DNA of 64,000 bases from Tubulanus polymorphus (Eukaryota; Nemertea; Palaeonemertea; Tubulaniformes; Tubulanidae), in the NCBI RefSeq assembly GCF_964204645.1, contig NC_134029.1, positions 1,311,001 through 1,375,000 on the forward strand, read 5' to 3'. Made by a program: the position numbers and the translations under genes. Positions 30,501-40,000 of this stretch are shown here, piece by piece (within the stretch, counting starts at the first letter, position 1; each line of letters begins with the position of its first letter). The notes beneath the pieces were generated by a model. The model searched no databases. It was given only the letters and a program-made list of their open reading frames with translations, and was not told the origin of the DNA.

Positions 30501-32332
30501 CGGTTCGTGGACCTACGACGGATTTCAGGTCGATTTAAAACACGCCGAACAGAACGAGAAAGAGGAAGGCGAAGTGATCATCGGGAACGGCACGAATATG
30601 GAGGAATTTTACGAGAGTGTCGAATGGGACATTCTCGACGCTCCGGCAAAACGAAATATCAAATATTATCCTTGTTGCGTCGAGCCTTATCCCGATATTA
30701 CATTCAATGTTACTATGCGTAGAAAAACGTTATTCTACACGGTTAACCTGATCATACCCTGCGTGGCCATCTCGTTTTTGACGGTACTTGTATTTTACTT
30801 GCCATCGAATAGCGGCGAGAAGATTGCCCTGTGTATATCTATTCTGATTTCATTGACTGTGTTCTTCCTGTTGTTGGCCGAAATCATTCCGCCGACGTCA
30901 CTAGTCGTACCGTTGATAGGGAAGTATCTACTGTTCACGATGATATTGGTCACGTTGTCTATCATCGTGACTGTCGTCGTGCTAAACGTACACTATCGGT
31001 CGCCGTCGACGCACACGATGTCACCCTGGGTGCGCAAAGTGTTTCTGAACATACTTCCCAGGTTGCTGTTGATGCAGAGACCTACACCAGACAAGGACGA
31101 TGATTTGGACTTCACGACCACGGCTGAAGAGAATAAAAACGCCCGCGGTATTAGTTTCCGAGCTCGTAGTAATTTTGTGTATGTCAGTACAGATGATTTG
31201 ATGGCTGATCCTGACAACCCGACAGGTATACGACCAATACACATCTCAACGCAAGTTCAAAGAGCGTTAGAAGGCGTTAGATTCATAACGGACCATCGTA
31301 AAAATGAGGACCGGGAGGAACAGGTTTGTCTAACACTCCAGAAGGCCGTGTTGTCTTCTTCGCACATCTCTCTTGTCAATCCAGGTTCCATGGGTTCGAA
31401 TTCTAGTGATGATAGCAAAGGATTTTTCATGCCTTAAAGGCAAAAGAAACTTCGATCCTGCTAAAACCTGTTCTGACTGGCATCGTTAACATTAATACGA
31501 AATCTCAGAAAATCTTACCAGAAATAATTTTCCAACCTCAACATCTCGATGAGGGATCATTCATTAATTACGTACGCATAAAATTTGAATTTTTCAACCC
31601 CCCTCCCCCTCTGTACGTAAAATCGGCCATTTTTTTCGTATACATTAAGCATTACAGTACGCAATCATCGTGCCTCCCTTAATGCGTACGTAATAAATGA
31701 ATGACCCCTGATTTGTTTAATTTATTTCAGGCAAGAGAAGACTGGAAATACGTAGCTATGATTCTCGATCGACTGTTTTTGTGGATATTCACGACCGCCT
31801 GTGTTGTCGGTACACTTGGTATAATTATACAGGCCCCGATGCTTTACGATGACCGGGAACCGATACGCAGGTAATGTATCGTCTATCATAGAGCTCAGGA
31901 CGCCGTGTTCCGCGGTTGTGAGTTCAGTTTTTACTCTGGCATTCACAATAAATTTAACAGATTCAAATAGAACTATAACCACACTCAAACGTGGTGAACG
32001 GATAATAAGATAAAATCCCACTATTTACAGATTAAAAGAATTTAAAAACAAGAATTTATTTATTAAATCTAAATTATATAAAAGACACGACGTTTCGATC
32101 TCACCCTAGAGATCATCGTCAGGTGTGGGATTTTATCTTATTACCTGATTCAAAACTCCCAGTCAGGTTTTGACCCACAACTGAAAACCCGGGCCCTGTA
32201 ATGCTATCGCTTTCAATCGTTTAAACTAAAGCCCTAGGTATTGACATCTTTGAATATATTGGAAAGTATTATCATGTACAATGTATTTTCAGTAAAATTG
32301 GATACCTGACTGAATACACGTGCGACGAGTAA
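21487..32332 (+). CDS. Gene B: nicotinic acetylcholine receptor alpha-type subunit (7 exons, 503 aa)
   Basis: Join 21487-21541, 24031-24176, 27895-27939, 29785-29894, 30348-31323, 31731-31870, 32293-32332; all phases agree. Same role and domain order as gene A. Seen: signal peptide [45 protein letters not shown]; Cys-loop FPFDQQ between cysteines; GSWTYDG; an extra sequon NGT in loop F; YYPCC (about 228-229); FNVT; GEK then M2. M2 has Ala at 2' and Ile at 9' (about residue 286), both unusual for a cation-selective alpha subunit. The cytoplasmic loop differs from A and contains [17 protein letters not shown]. Tandem neighbour of A about 8.3 kb downstream and convergent with C. Retention of the last intron would end the protein at IRR with TAA 31872-31874. 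A polyadenylation signal lies about 265 nt after the spliced stop. Confidence 0.92.
21549..21833 (+). CDS. Short open frame at start of gene B intron 1
   Basis: ATG lies inside the exon 1 donor region and opens 94 codons ([20 protein letters not shown], then [17 protein letters not shown]). Lysine-rich, AT-rich, no known motif. It is out of the receptor frame; most likely chance, but retention of intron 1 would expose it. Confidence 0.15.
   Translation: MSRKKRNKKKNFDISHIKETAENFIRLFTECLFVDSLITSFGKASEFVFSNFKGLVGKTFLTEKKITRYYFFCEKYAMNNNIVIAYIGKISDTK
22162..22348. repeat. 33 nt minisatellite derived from the MITE-1 right end
   Basis: Five near-perfect copies of a 33 nt unit starting CTGTGGAACTGGATCAAAG, then degenerate copies to about 22457. 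A MITE-1 left end (GGACCCGGTTCCACAG) sits at about 22119, so the array is the expanded right end of that element. Confidence 0.9.
23812..23925. mobile_element. MITE-3 copy
   Basis: ATGTTTCCTAAAGCC, CAACGTTTCGACAATATC and AATCATCTTCAGTAATA in the usual MITE-3 order. Confidence 0.5.
24031..24176 (+). CDS. Gene B exon 2, N-terminal helix
   Basis: Acceptor ttttttgcag, donor GTAAGT, 146 nt as in A and C. Encodes [20 protein letters not shown] and SQLIDI. Confidence 0.94.
25232..25516 (-). CDS. Coding-like antisense frame in gene B intron 2
   Basis: 94 codons from ATG 25516, including [20 protein letters not shown] and [20 protein letters not shown]. Acidic and protein-like, no recognised domain; the 3' end runs into an AC microsatellite. 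Could be a gene fragment or chance. Confidence 0.2.
   Translation of the reverse strand: MIRSNFKVFLRSYINSRILDSTRDEKSCDDFLDSINDCEIRYDEIELVFTDTDRTLSPPAVNLDTKLISGKQIDFWLFRLMTHVCVCVCVKTSP
25552..25678. mobile_element. MITE-3 foldback element
   Basis: Left arm GAAAGTTTCCTTAAAGCTAA and right arm TTAGCTTTAAAGAAACTTT are inverted, with GATTCGACG / CGTCGAATC inside. About 127 bp. Confidence 0.75.
26445..26590. mobile_element. MITE-2 reference copy
   Basis: Termini CCTGGGGCCAGTTGCACAGT and ACTGTGCAACTGGGCCCAGG form a 21 bp inverted repeat with one mismatch, 146 bp in all. Interior arms GACTGGTCT / AAGACCAGTCTTAAG also pair. Confidence 0.85.
27895..27939 (+). CDS. Gene B exon 3 (45 nt, loop D)
   Basis: Encodes [15 protein letters not shown] between ttcag and GTAAAA. 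Confidence 0.93.
27940..29784 (+). other. Gene B intron 3
   Basis: 1.8 kb. A GC-richer patch at about 28,850-29,480 is open on both strands but has no recognisable product. A MITE-3-like motif occurs near 28770. Confidence 0.65.
29785..29894 (+). CDS. Gene B exon 4 (110 nt, loop A)
   Basis: Acceptor tgtttcag, donor GTAAGC. Encodes [20 protein letters not shown] and [10 protein letters not shown]. Confidence 0.94.
29895..30347 (+). other. Gene B intron 4 with internal duplication
   Basis: Two diverged copies (about 30050-30120 and 30205-30270) share TTCTTATTTCAAT, AGCGAA and TTTCTAAATC. Confidence 0.6.
30348..31323 (+). CDS. Gene B exon 5, Cys-loop through M3 and cytoplasmic loop
   Basis: 976 nt from attccag to the donor GTTTGT, which is shared with gene C but not A. 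Carries the Cys-loop, YYPCC, M1-M3. Several blocks match gene A almost base for base. Confidence 0.96.
31324..31730 (+). other. Gene B intron 5
   Basis: 407 nt, GTTTGT to tttatttcag. Retention would add about 37 codons and stop at TAA 31435-31437, giving a receptor without M4. No element recognised. Confidence 0.7.
31731..31870 (+). CDS. Gene B exon 6, M4
   Basis: Acceptor tttatttcag. Encodes [20 protein letters not shown] and M4 to YDDREPI. Donor CGCAG/GTAATG in phase 2, at the same place as in A and C. Confidence 0.92.
32003..32142. mobile_element. Short element with perfect 19 bp inverted repeats in gene B intron 6
   Basis: TAATAAGATAAAATCCCAC and its exact complement bound 140 bp containing ACGACGTTTCGATCTCACCC and GATCATCGTCAGG. 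MITE-1-like ends lie outside (about 31900 and 32165-32190), suggesting insertion into a MITE-1. Confidence 0.7.
32293..32332 (+). CDS. Gene B exon 7, C-terminal micro-exon (putative)
   Basis: Acceptor tgtattttcag, then 40 nt giving Ser at the junction and [12 protein letters not shown] before TAA 32330-32332. The phase fits, and a polyadenylation signal follows. Confidence 0.62.
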
Positions 32333-32597
32333 AACACGCAATCATAGACGAAACGATGGTCGTATTGAAATACTGAAAGTGTTGTTATATATTTTATAAA
32401 AGTATGATTGTTCAGCGAAACGACAAAATTGAATTGATATCATGTTTCGATAACGTGTCATGTAGAATATTGAACGCTAATTGTTGCCATTGTAAAAAGA
32501 GAATATATTTGTCTTACACATGTTTTATTGCTATGAATTATTGTCTATTCATTTGTTCATGAAAATTTATCAAATTCTGCTTGTGTTTTTGTATATA

Positions 32598-32603
32598 AAT
32601 AAA
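32598..32603 (+). promoter_or_regulatory. Polyadenylation signal AATAAA, gene B
   Basis: AATAAA about 265 nt beyond the gene B stop, in AT-rich sequence. Its placement supports exon 7 as the last exon. Confidence 0.55.
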
Positions 32604-33957
32604 CATGTATGAATACAGTTTATGTCATCCGATTCTTGCGTCTTGATTCAAATTCAATCCTCCGCTGCCAGGGTCTGTGTCATTTGTGTCTCACTGAGGA
32701 GTGTTCTCCGTATTCTGGACAAGTGTTTGCGATGCCGACTAATGGGAGATATGCAGTAGCTGTCAAAGGTTTTATCGCCATTGACGAAATTTATTCAGCA
32801 TAATTTGCCCCAATTGTTTTTTTAATCTTCTGAAAGAGTTTTTTGACCCTGTTGCACTGCCCCAATCCAACCGAATCAACTATATTGTTTAGCACTTGTC
32901 GGGTGGATAAAGTTTTCGACTCACAACCGATGATGGGTTCCCCAACTCACTAGTCGTGTGGGAGACTTACTCCGATCGAAGAAGTTTCAATAGTATCGAA
33001 TAAAAGGATTTGGTTTACGAAAACGAAACTCGATTTTTTAACTTAAACAAATTAGATTTTCGGTTAAAAGTAAGATGGCGGACTACGACTGCTCAATTGT
33101 TTCTGAATGGGATTTACATTTCAAAAATGCACCGCCATCTTAGTTGAGTCGGTGCGCCCTAGCAACCGCTGTTCAAACCGTTTATCGGTTTACTCTAAAC
33201 TGAAACTCGTCTCCTCAGTTCGTCCTCGAATATCTCGACAAGGCGCCGACACGAATACAGACTAATACACAACAAAAGTCAAGATTAGGAAAAATACGAA
33301 ATAATTTTACTAAACTTCATCCATAATTTATTTTTACTTATAACAAAACGTTTTCTTGCCCGTTTCTCGTCGACCACAAAGTTTAATCTATATGAAACAC
33401 GTTATTTACACGCTATACAATCATCAGATATCAATATCGACAATAGTTCAATATTACACGTAAATTCAACGAAACCAGATCCAGTAAAATCTCTGTGTTT
33501 GTATATTCTACGATTGTACATTAATTAAACAACCGTATTTAACTTGAAAACAACAACAACAACAGATCGAAACACGAGAACAGAATTCAAATATGTGTAA
33601 AGATTCCTCTTACGGGAAACATTGCGAAATTTCTCCGCTGAAGACTATATTACGTCGTACTTACATTATCCTTATTAATTACCTGAATTAATGGATTCTG
33701 ACACTTTAAAATGGAATATCGTTGAGATAGATTCTTCAACGAAAGAGACCCTCGATTATAACCTACTCGAGGTGGTGATAGCGAGCGATAGTTTTCTCCC
33801 TTAGACCAGTTACACACTAGTTATAACTCCTTACATTATTCAGTGTTTAACATCAATACTATCATGAATTCCACAGTATTTCAATAAGACTCGACCATTG
33901 AACTAGCAATATTCCTATTCTTGTTGTGCATATGAGAGGCTTTGGAAAATATCACAT

Positions 33958-33963
33958 TTTATT
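33958..33963 (-). promoter_or_regulatory. Possible polyadenylation signal, gene C
   Basis: AATAAA on the minus strand 37 nt beyond the proposed gene C stop. Another occurs near 33330. Confidence 0.35.
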
Positions 33964-33999
33964 TTGTTTGCTGTCGTTGAGATGTCTGGTCCACCGTCT

Positions 34000-34042
34000 T
34001 CACAGAAACCGATCTGACTCTCCGATTAGAGCGTACTTTCCA
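34000..34042 (-). CDS. Gene C exon 7, C-terminal micro-exon (putative)
   Basis: A strong acceptor (ttttctgtgttcaattccag) precedes 43 nt giving Ser at the junction, then [13 protein letters not shown] and TGA. A weaker rival acceptor lies near 34104. AATAAA (minus strand, 33963-33958) follows closely. Confidence 0.45.
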
Positions 34043-37000
34043 CTGGAATTGAACACAGAAAACATTACGGGTTGAGTTTAAATAATTCATGATTCTTAAT
34101 TCTAAGAAATCCCCTTCTCAAAGAATATTCGTGATAGCCCTCCTGACTCATAAATCTCGTCTCAAAATATGATGCTCTGTAATGTTTTTAAGTATACTTT
34201 GTTTAGATTAATCTTATTATATAGATTCTTGTATTGTAAAGTGAAGCCCTCGAATACCAGACTATGCTTCAAATACTCAATTGGTGAACTCAGGAAATTA
34301 GATATTTTCCGTGATACACTTATATTGTGTATGTCTTCACAACTTTATCAGAAATAGTATCGAATCGAGCAGGAAACGACAGAATTGGATTAATAATGAT
34401 AGATAGGTAGAAGTAGAAACAAATCAAGGAGACAAATTGAGAACAGTGGTTTACAAGGCGGTATTGGCCAAATTTGCAAATAATCTATGAGGTATTTTGT
34501 ACTCAATGAAGGCATCTAGTTAATTTGTCGATTGCGAAATGAGAGTGTTTTGTGCGATTGCGACTGTCTCAGAAAACACAGACCAGAAGTAAAAACTGAT
34601 CTGATATTTGATATTTGTACCTGGGTATAGGAACTCGATCGTCGTATAAAGTCGGGGCTTGTAGTATGATACCCATAGTTCCGACGACACAAGCTGTAGT
34701 AAATATCCATAAGAACAATCGATCGAGCACCATCGCAACGTACTTCCAGTCTTCTTTTATCTAAAATAAATCCGATCTCTAAAATCATTCTAAACCACAT
34801 AGAAATGTGAGACGATCGCCCAATCAAAACCAGTCACGGTGACCAGATACGCCTCCACTGTGAGGTTATTTGGTAGGCGCACATTTTGGGACATTTGTAC
34901 CCATCACGTGGAATCCCCTCCCAAACCCCAACCCTAATCCCAGCAGCATTCAAAGGAGATCTCAAAACTGTTTTTTTAAGTTATAACCCGTTTCTGACAA
35001 CAGTTCTACTAATTTACAAGGCGATATACGAAAGCATAAGCCTTATTCTATCCGACCCAGACCCCACGTGTCTAAAATGCGTATCCAAAAAATTATACCA
35101 CTGACATCATGAGTATTGTGCACGCATGCGCTTGGTGCAGTGACGCTTTACTAAAGCTGAAAATGAATTCATTACAAGGAAAATGATTCAATATGTTATG
35201 AGGCAAAATGCTTCGTAAAACTCTAGTGAAAAATAAAATTCATGTTTAGTTTTAATGCAATATGAAGTAATTGGTTTTGATTGTTATGAACAAACCTGTG
35301 ATTCGTCATCTTCGTTCTTCAGATGATCAGCTACAAAGCGAACACCATCAACTGCCCTCTGTACCGAGCTAGAATACGGTCTCTGTCGCAGTCCCGGGTT
35401 CTCGGGATCGTGACCCAGTAGATCTTCACTGCTTCTCATTCTAAACGCGCTGTGCGAGTCGTAGTTTATTCCACCCGATGCTGATTTACTGTTATCGCCG
35501 TACGACTCACGAATCTCTACCCCGTTACAGGTGCGAACCATGACCTTCGGTGACTTGTCCTTCTCTGTATTCGGGCGTCGCATGAGCAGTAACCGGGGTA
35601 GAATGTTCAGAAACACTTTGCGCACCCAGGGTGACATCGTGTGCGTCGACGGCGATCTAAAGTGTACGTTTAGCACGACGACAGTCACGATAATAGACAA
35701 CGTGACCAATATCATCGTGAACAGTAGATACTTCCCTATCAACGGTACGACTAGTGACGTCGGCGGAATGATTTCAGCCAACAACAGGAAGAACACAGTC
35801 AGTGAAAGCAGAATGGAAATACACAAAGTAATCTTCTCGCCACTGTCAGACGGAAGATAAAATACGAGTACCGTCAAAAACGAGATGGCCACGCAGGGTA
35901 TGATCAGGTTAACCGTGTAGAATAAGGTCATTCTTCTCATTGTGATGTTGAATGTAATGTCCGGATAGGGTTCTTTACAGCACGGGTAATACTTTTCATT
36001 ACGTTTCGCCGGAGCGTCGAGAACGTCCCACTCGACGCTACGATAAAACTCTTCCATATCGATTCCATCGCTGATCACTACATTTCCCTTCTGGTCGTCT
36101 CGACCGATCTGTTTTTTATGCTTCAAATCGACCTGAAATCCGTCGTACGTCCACGAACCAAACTTCATGGCGCATTTCTGTTCGTCGAAAGGGAAAAACT
36201 CGACGTTTATCGTGCACGAACTCTTATAAATAGCCGGAGGTACCCATTCTACCGTTCCGTCCATGTTTAACGTAGCTTTAGTCATCAACGTCACTTCGTA
36301 GTTTCCATCAGCGCTGAAAATATGACGAACATCGGTCCGGTTTGAGACGGTGGCCGGGAACAGCAGGTCACGTGTTGATGTGTCTGATTAGACAAATATA
36401 ACACATGCAAGATGGTAGAGATTATTGAGGGGGGAACTTTTAAACGACATTTAGTGATGTATCGTGTAGGGTTTAAATATCGCCGTGTCATAGTTATGAT
36501 TGTATTATCAAAATGAAGCAACATGGTTCTGTGCTTTAAGGGGGTAGGGTAGGGTCGGGAGAGGGTTGGATTTCATTTATTTAGGCATCAATTTTTTCTC
36601 TTAATATACATTTCATCTAGACATATTTATGGCTCGCAGTTTAAGCGATCATGAATTGAGGTAATGTTTACCATCACACATGAAATCTTTTGGCAAAAAT
36701 CATCATCAAAATTTGGTAATTGATGCTCAGTAAGCCGAGATAGGTAAACATAGTATTTGAATTCTTGATAACTAGTGCGTTGTATTGTTATTTTGTTATA
36801 GAGCGGTATGAAATTAGTAGTAGTTAGATAGATATTAGTAAAACAAACCACACGAGGTAGTTAAGATTGATTAAGGTGCATTTACATTCAGAGATTAGAC
36901 AGATATGGGGGGGGGGGGTGGGATGAGTGTTGCATGCTTATGAAAGGTCATACTGGAACCGCCGAGAACTAGAATATAATCTCAATTGTATCTACTAAGA

Positions 37001-40000
37001 TATTTGCCTGAAATTTGCCTGATGGAATTTGTTTGATAATCGGAATATCTTTGATATATGCTCTTAATTTTGAAGTTTTTTGATTTATTCGTTTCATCTA
37101 GGATTTTGAAGGTTTTGGTAAGTGGGCCTAGGTAAAGGTAGGTCACAAACATTGTAGTGATAGAGAAAGTGATGTCCATAAATGGGATATTCACACAAGG
37201 AGAGACGTCGGATGAAGGATGCGATCAGTGGAATTAGACACCATGCAGTAGCGTCCTCTATCGGGCAGTAAAACGGAAATTACGTATGTCTACTTCCACT
37301 CTGCTTTCACAGTTATAGCGATCTCGAGAGAGAAAGGGTTAACACTGAAATTGAGAATTCGCGGTTAGCGACAGCAGTGCGCCTATTGAATATAGTGTGT
37401 TACTAAATAGAAAGATTATAACATTAGGCAATATATGATATTTCAAACAGTTTGAAAGTGAGTTAAAATAGATACGGATAAATAATTCGAAAAATTTGTG
37501 GTAAGCGGCGTATTAACATTCAAATGGGTTTTCTGCTCAGGAGGTTATCATGATGAAATATACAGGACTCAGTTCCACGGTTCGTGGTTGAATTTGACTC
37601 TTGTTTGAGTTTAATTAGTTTATTTCCGATCTCTTGACCCTAGAATTATAACTCATAACTACTGTGGAAATGAATCCTGGATAGTAAAATTCAAATACAT
37701 AAATTCTTATGCGAGATTAGTTTTTGAAAATCTATTCTGATCGAAGCGATTTCGGTGAAGAAAGTTCTTTTGAAATTAAAAGAAAAGTTATTAACTGTAC
37801 TCTCTATACACAGGTAGATAGATAAATGAAAGACCTAAGAGCGAAATGAATGCGATATGGCTGATGCGAAGCTTTAAGTTTCAAAAAGCACAAATCTTCG
37901 TCTGGAAATTCGAGTTATAATCTTTAATGTAGAATTAGATCTCGAAACTTTCTAAGTTTAAATTCATGCTTTTCGAACTACGTCAGTTACGAGTTAGTAC
38001 TGTGATAATGATAATGGTAATGATCCTGAAAAGTAAGAATTTTTTAATACGTTTTAGGTATCAGCGATGTACGTACTTATTATACAATACAATATCAGGT
38101 AACCAGATCTCCTCCGACGGAACGTAAAGACGTCTGACATTTCCGTATTCTTTCGGGTTCCATCTCAATTTATAATCCTTCCAAATCTGAAACGAGAGAT
38201 AAACATTTCATTTCAGACACAGTTTTCCATATTTCATGACGTAGGTTACGATGATTAATCTGAACTTTTTCGCCCTTTCTGTCCATAGGGAATAAATATC
38301 ATTAGTTTTTGACGTATGAAAACAAACGTTTTATGCCCTGATAATAGTTTATCGCAATAAGAAACACTTTGAAGAAGACTTTCACTACAAACAAAGATAC
38401 TTCTCAAGAATATCTTACATTAACTTTTGACGACCACGAGCTACTAGAATAATTATATGAATGTAAAACAAAGATTTTATGCCCTGAGTATAGTTTATCG
38501 CAATAGGAAATACCCAAGACTTTCAGTATACAGATAACTCTTTATTACTAACTTCAGATTGCGATGAACAAAAATAAGAATCGTACTATATCTGGGGTGG
38601 TGGGTAGAATTCATTGCGAATGGCTGCCAGCAGGGCTTACGTAGTACAATATGTTGTAGCCGCATTAGTAGAGAATCGAGCTTGTAAAAAACCTTAATTA
38701 TACACGATTTCTGCTGCGGTTAAGCTTATTATCTGGATGACGAGTATCGTGGTTGACCACGCAATTTAGATATATTGGTCGATATGGACTGGTTTCGCGT
38801 GTCTGTGATGGGAACTTAACCAGCCGCAGTAGTCGCACTGCCAGACGCTTAAGTGCATGTCGCAAGAAAATGACACTAATTTACCGCGGAAGCCCCGGCC
38901 AGATTCCTACTGAGATCATAATTGACCAGACTCTGGTCAACATCGCGTCAACAAGCGTCGGCCTTGGTTTTTTATTGCCGGTCAAGTGCTGATTCTTAAC
39001 TCCGGAATTAGTTTTGAATGCGCTGTTGAGCTGTTGTCCAGTGGTGTGCCGGGCTATACGTGCGATCAGACACGATTATCAAGTCTTAGCCTCGACTTAG
39101 ACTAATAGGATATATTCAGGCAATAAATGCCTGTAGTAACGAGGACTCAGTTCCACAGTGAGTTCAGATTTGACTGATGCGACGTTTTCTTTCCGAAATA
39201 TTAAGAACTAACAAAATTTGTATTTGAAATAAAAGCACGGACCGGTTCCACGGTCGTGGTTTAGATTTAAGACCAGTACAAGGCCATTTTAGTTCGATAG
39301 TTAATCTCACAACTTCGCAAACAAATCTTAAGATTCCAGACCACTTTTGGACTCGAGTAACGACTGTGCATAATTAGTGATGTTACTACACAAAACCCTT
39401 TCACTGTCTGCAGCGATGAACTGGTATTTTACCATCTGTGACGGAATTACTGGTGAATGCGATACATAGTCGGGGGGATTACTGGTATAATAGTAGTCAG
39501 GCTCATTAGATAGAGGACAAATACACAGATATCAGAGACTCGAATCCCGAGTACAAAGATCAGTGACATGTAACAGGATAATTATCTACGGGTTAAACAT
39601 CGACCTCAACTGATGATGATGATGATTCGATGAAGTCGCAGCTTAAAGGAAACCGAGTCAGAGAAACTCTTACTCTGTGAAAACGATACTCCGAACCAAT
39701 ATCATATTTTTGCAATCCTCCGAAACTGACGTGCGCGGTCACTTTTATTCTTCTCAACATACAATGTTATGATTTCATTGTTGATATTTCCATAAAAATT
39801 GAAATGTTTGTATCCACGGATTTCAGCGAATAACGTTCAGATTTTGTTTAGAAAATCTATAGCAATAAACATAGAAAATAACGTATTTTATCACGTAATA
39901 CACATTTGTTAGCGTCGATTGTGTTTCGAGTTGGTTTTCGATTTTTCTTTGTAGAAAATCTAGAGAAATTTGATGTAATAAACTAAAATCGATGGCTGTG

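Larger units (their letters stand above)
32333..33999. other. Convergent spacer between genes B and C
   Basis: Holds 3'UTRs and polyadenylation signals for both genes. Also an inverted pair TAAGATGGCGG / CCGCCATCTTA at 33071-33142. No gene recognised. Confidence 0.6.
36314..38076 (-). other. Gene C intron 4
   Basis: 1.8 kb with a G-quadruplex motif at 36540-36565, a ten-base G run near 36907 and a MITE-1 copy at 37564-37680. Confidence 0.7.

Noticed and set aside
34516-34827. Two minus-strand frames over gene C exon 6
   Set aside because: The M4 sequence is in the third frame between clear splice sites.
35531-35860. 109-codon plus-strand frame
   Set aside because: Antisense shadow of gene C exon 5.
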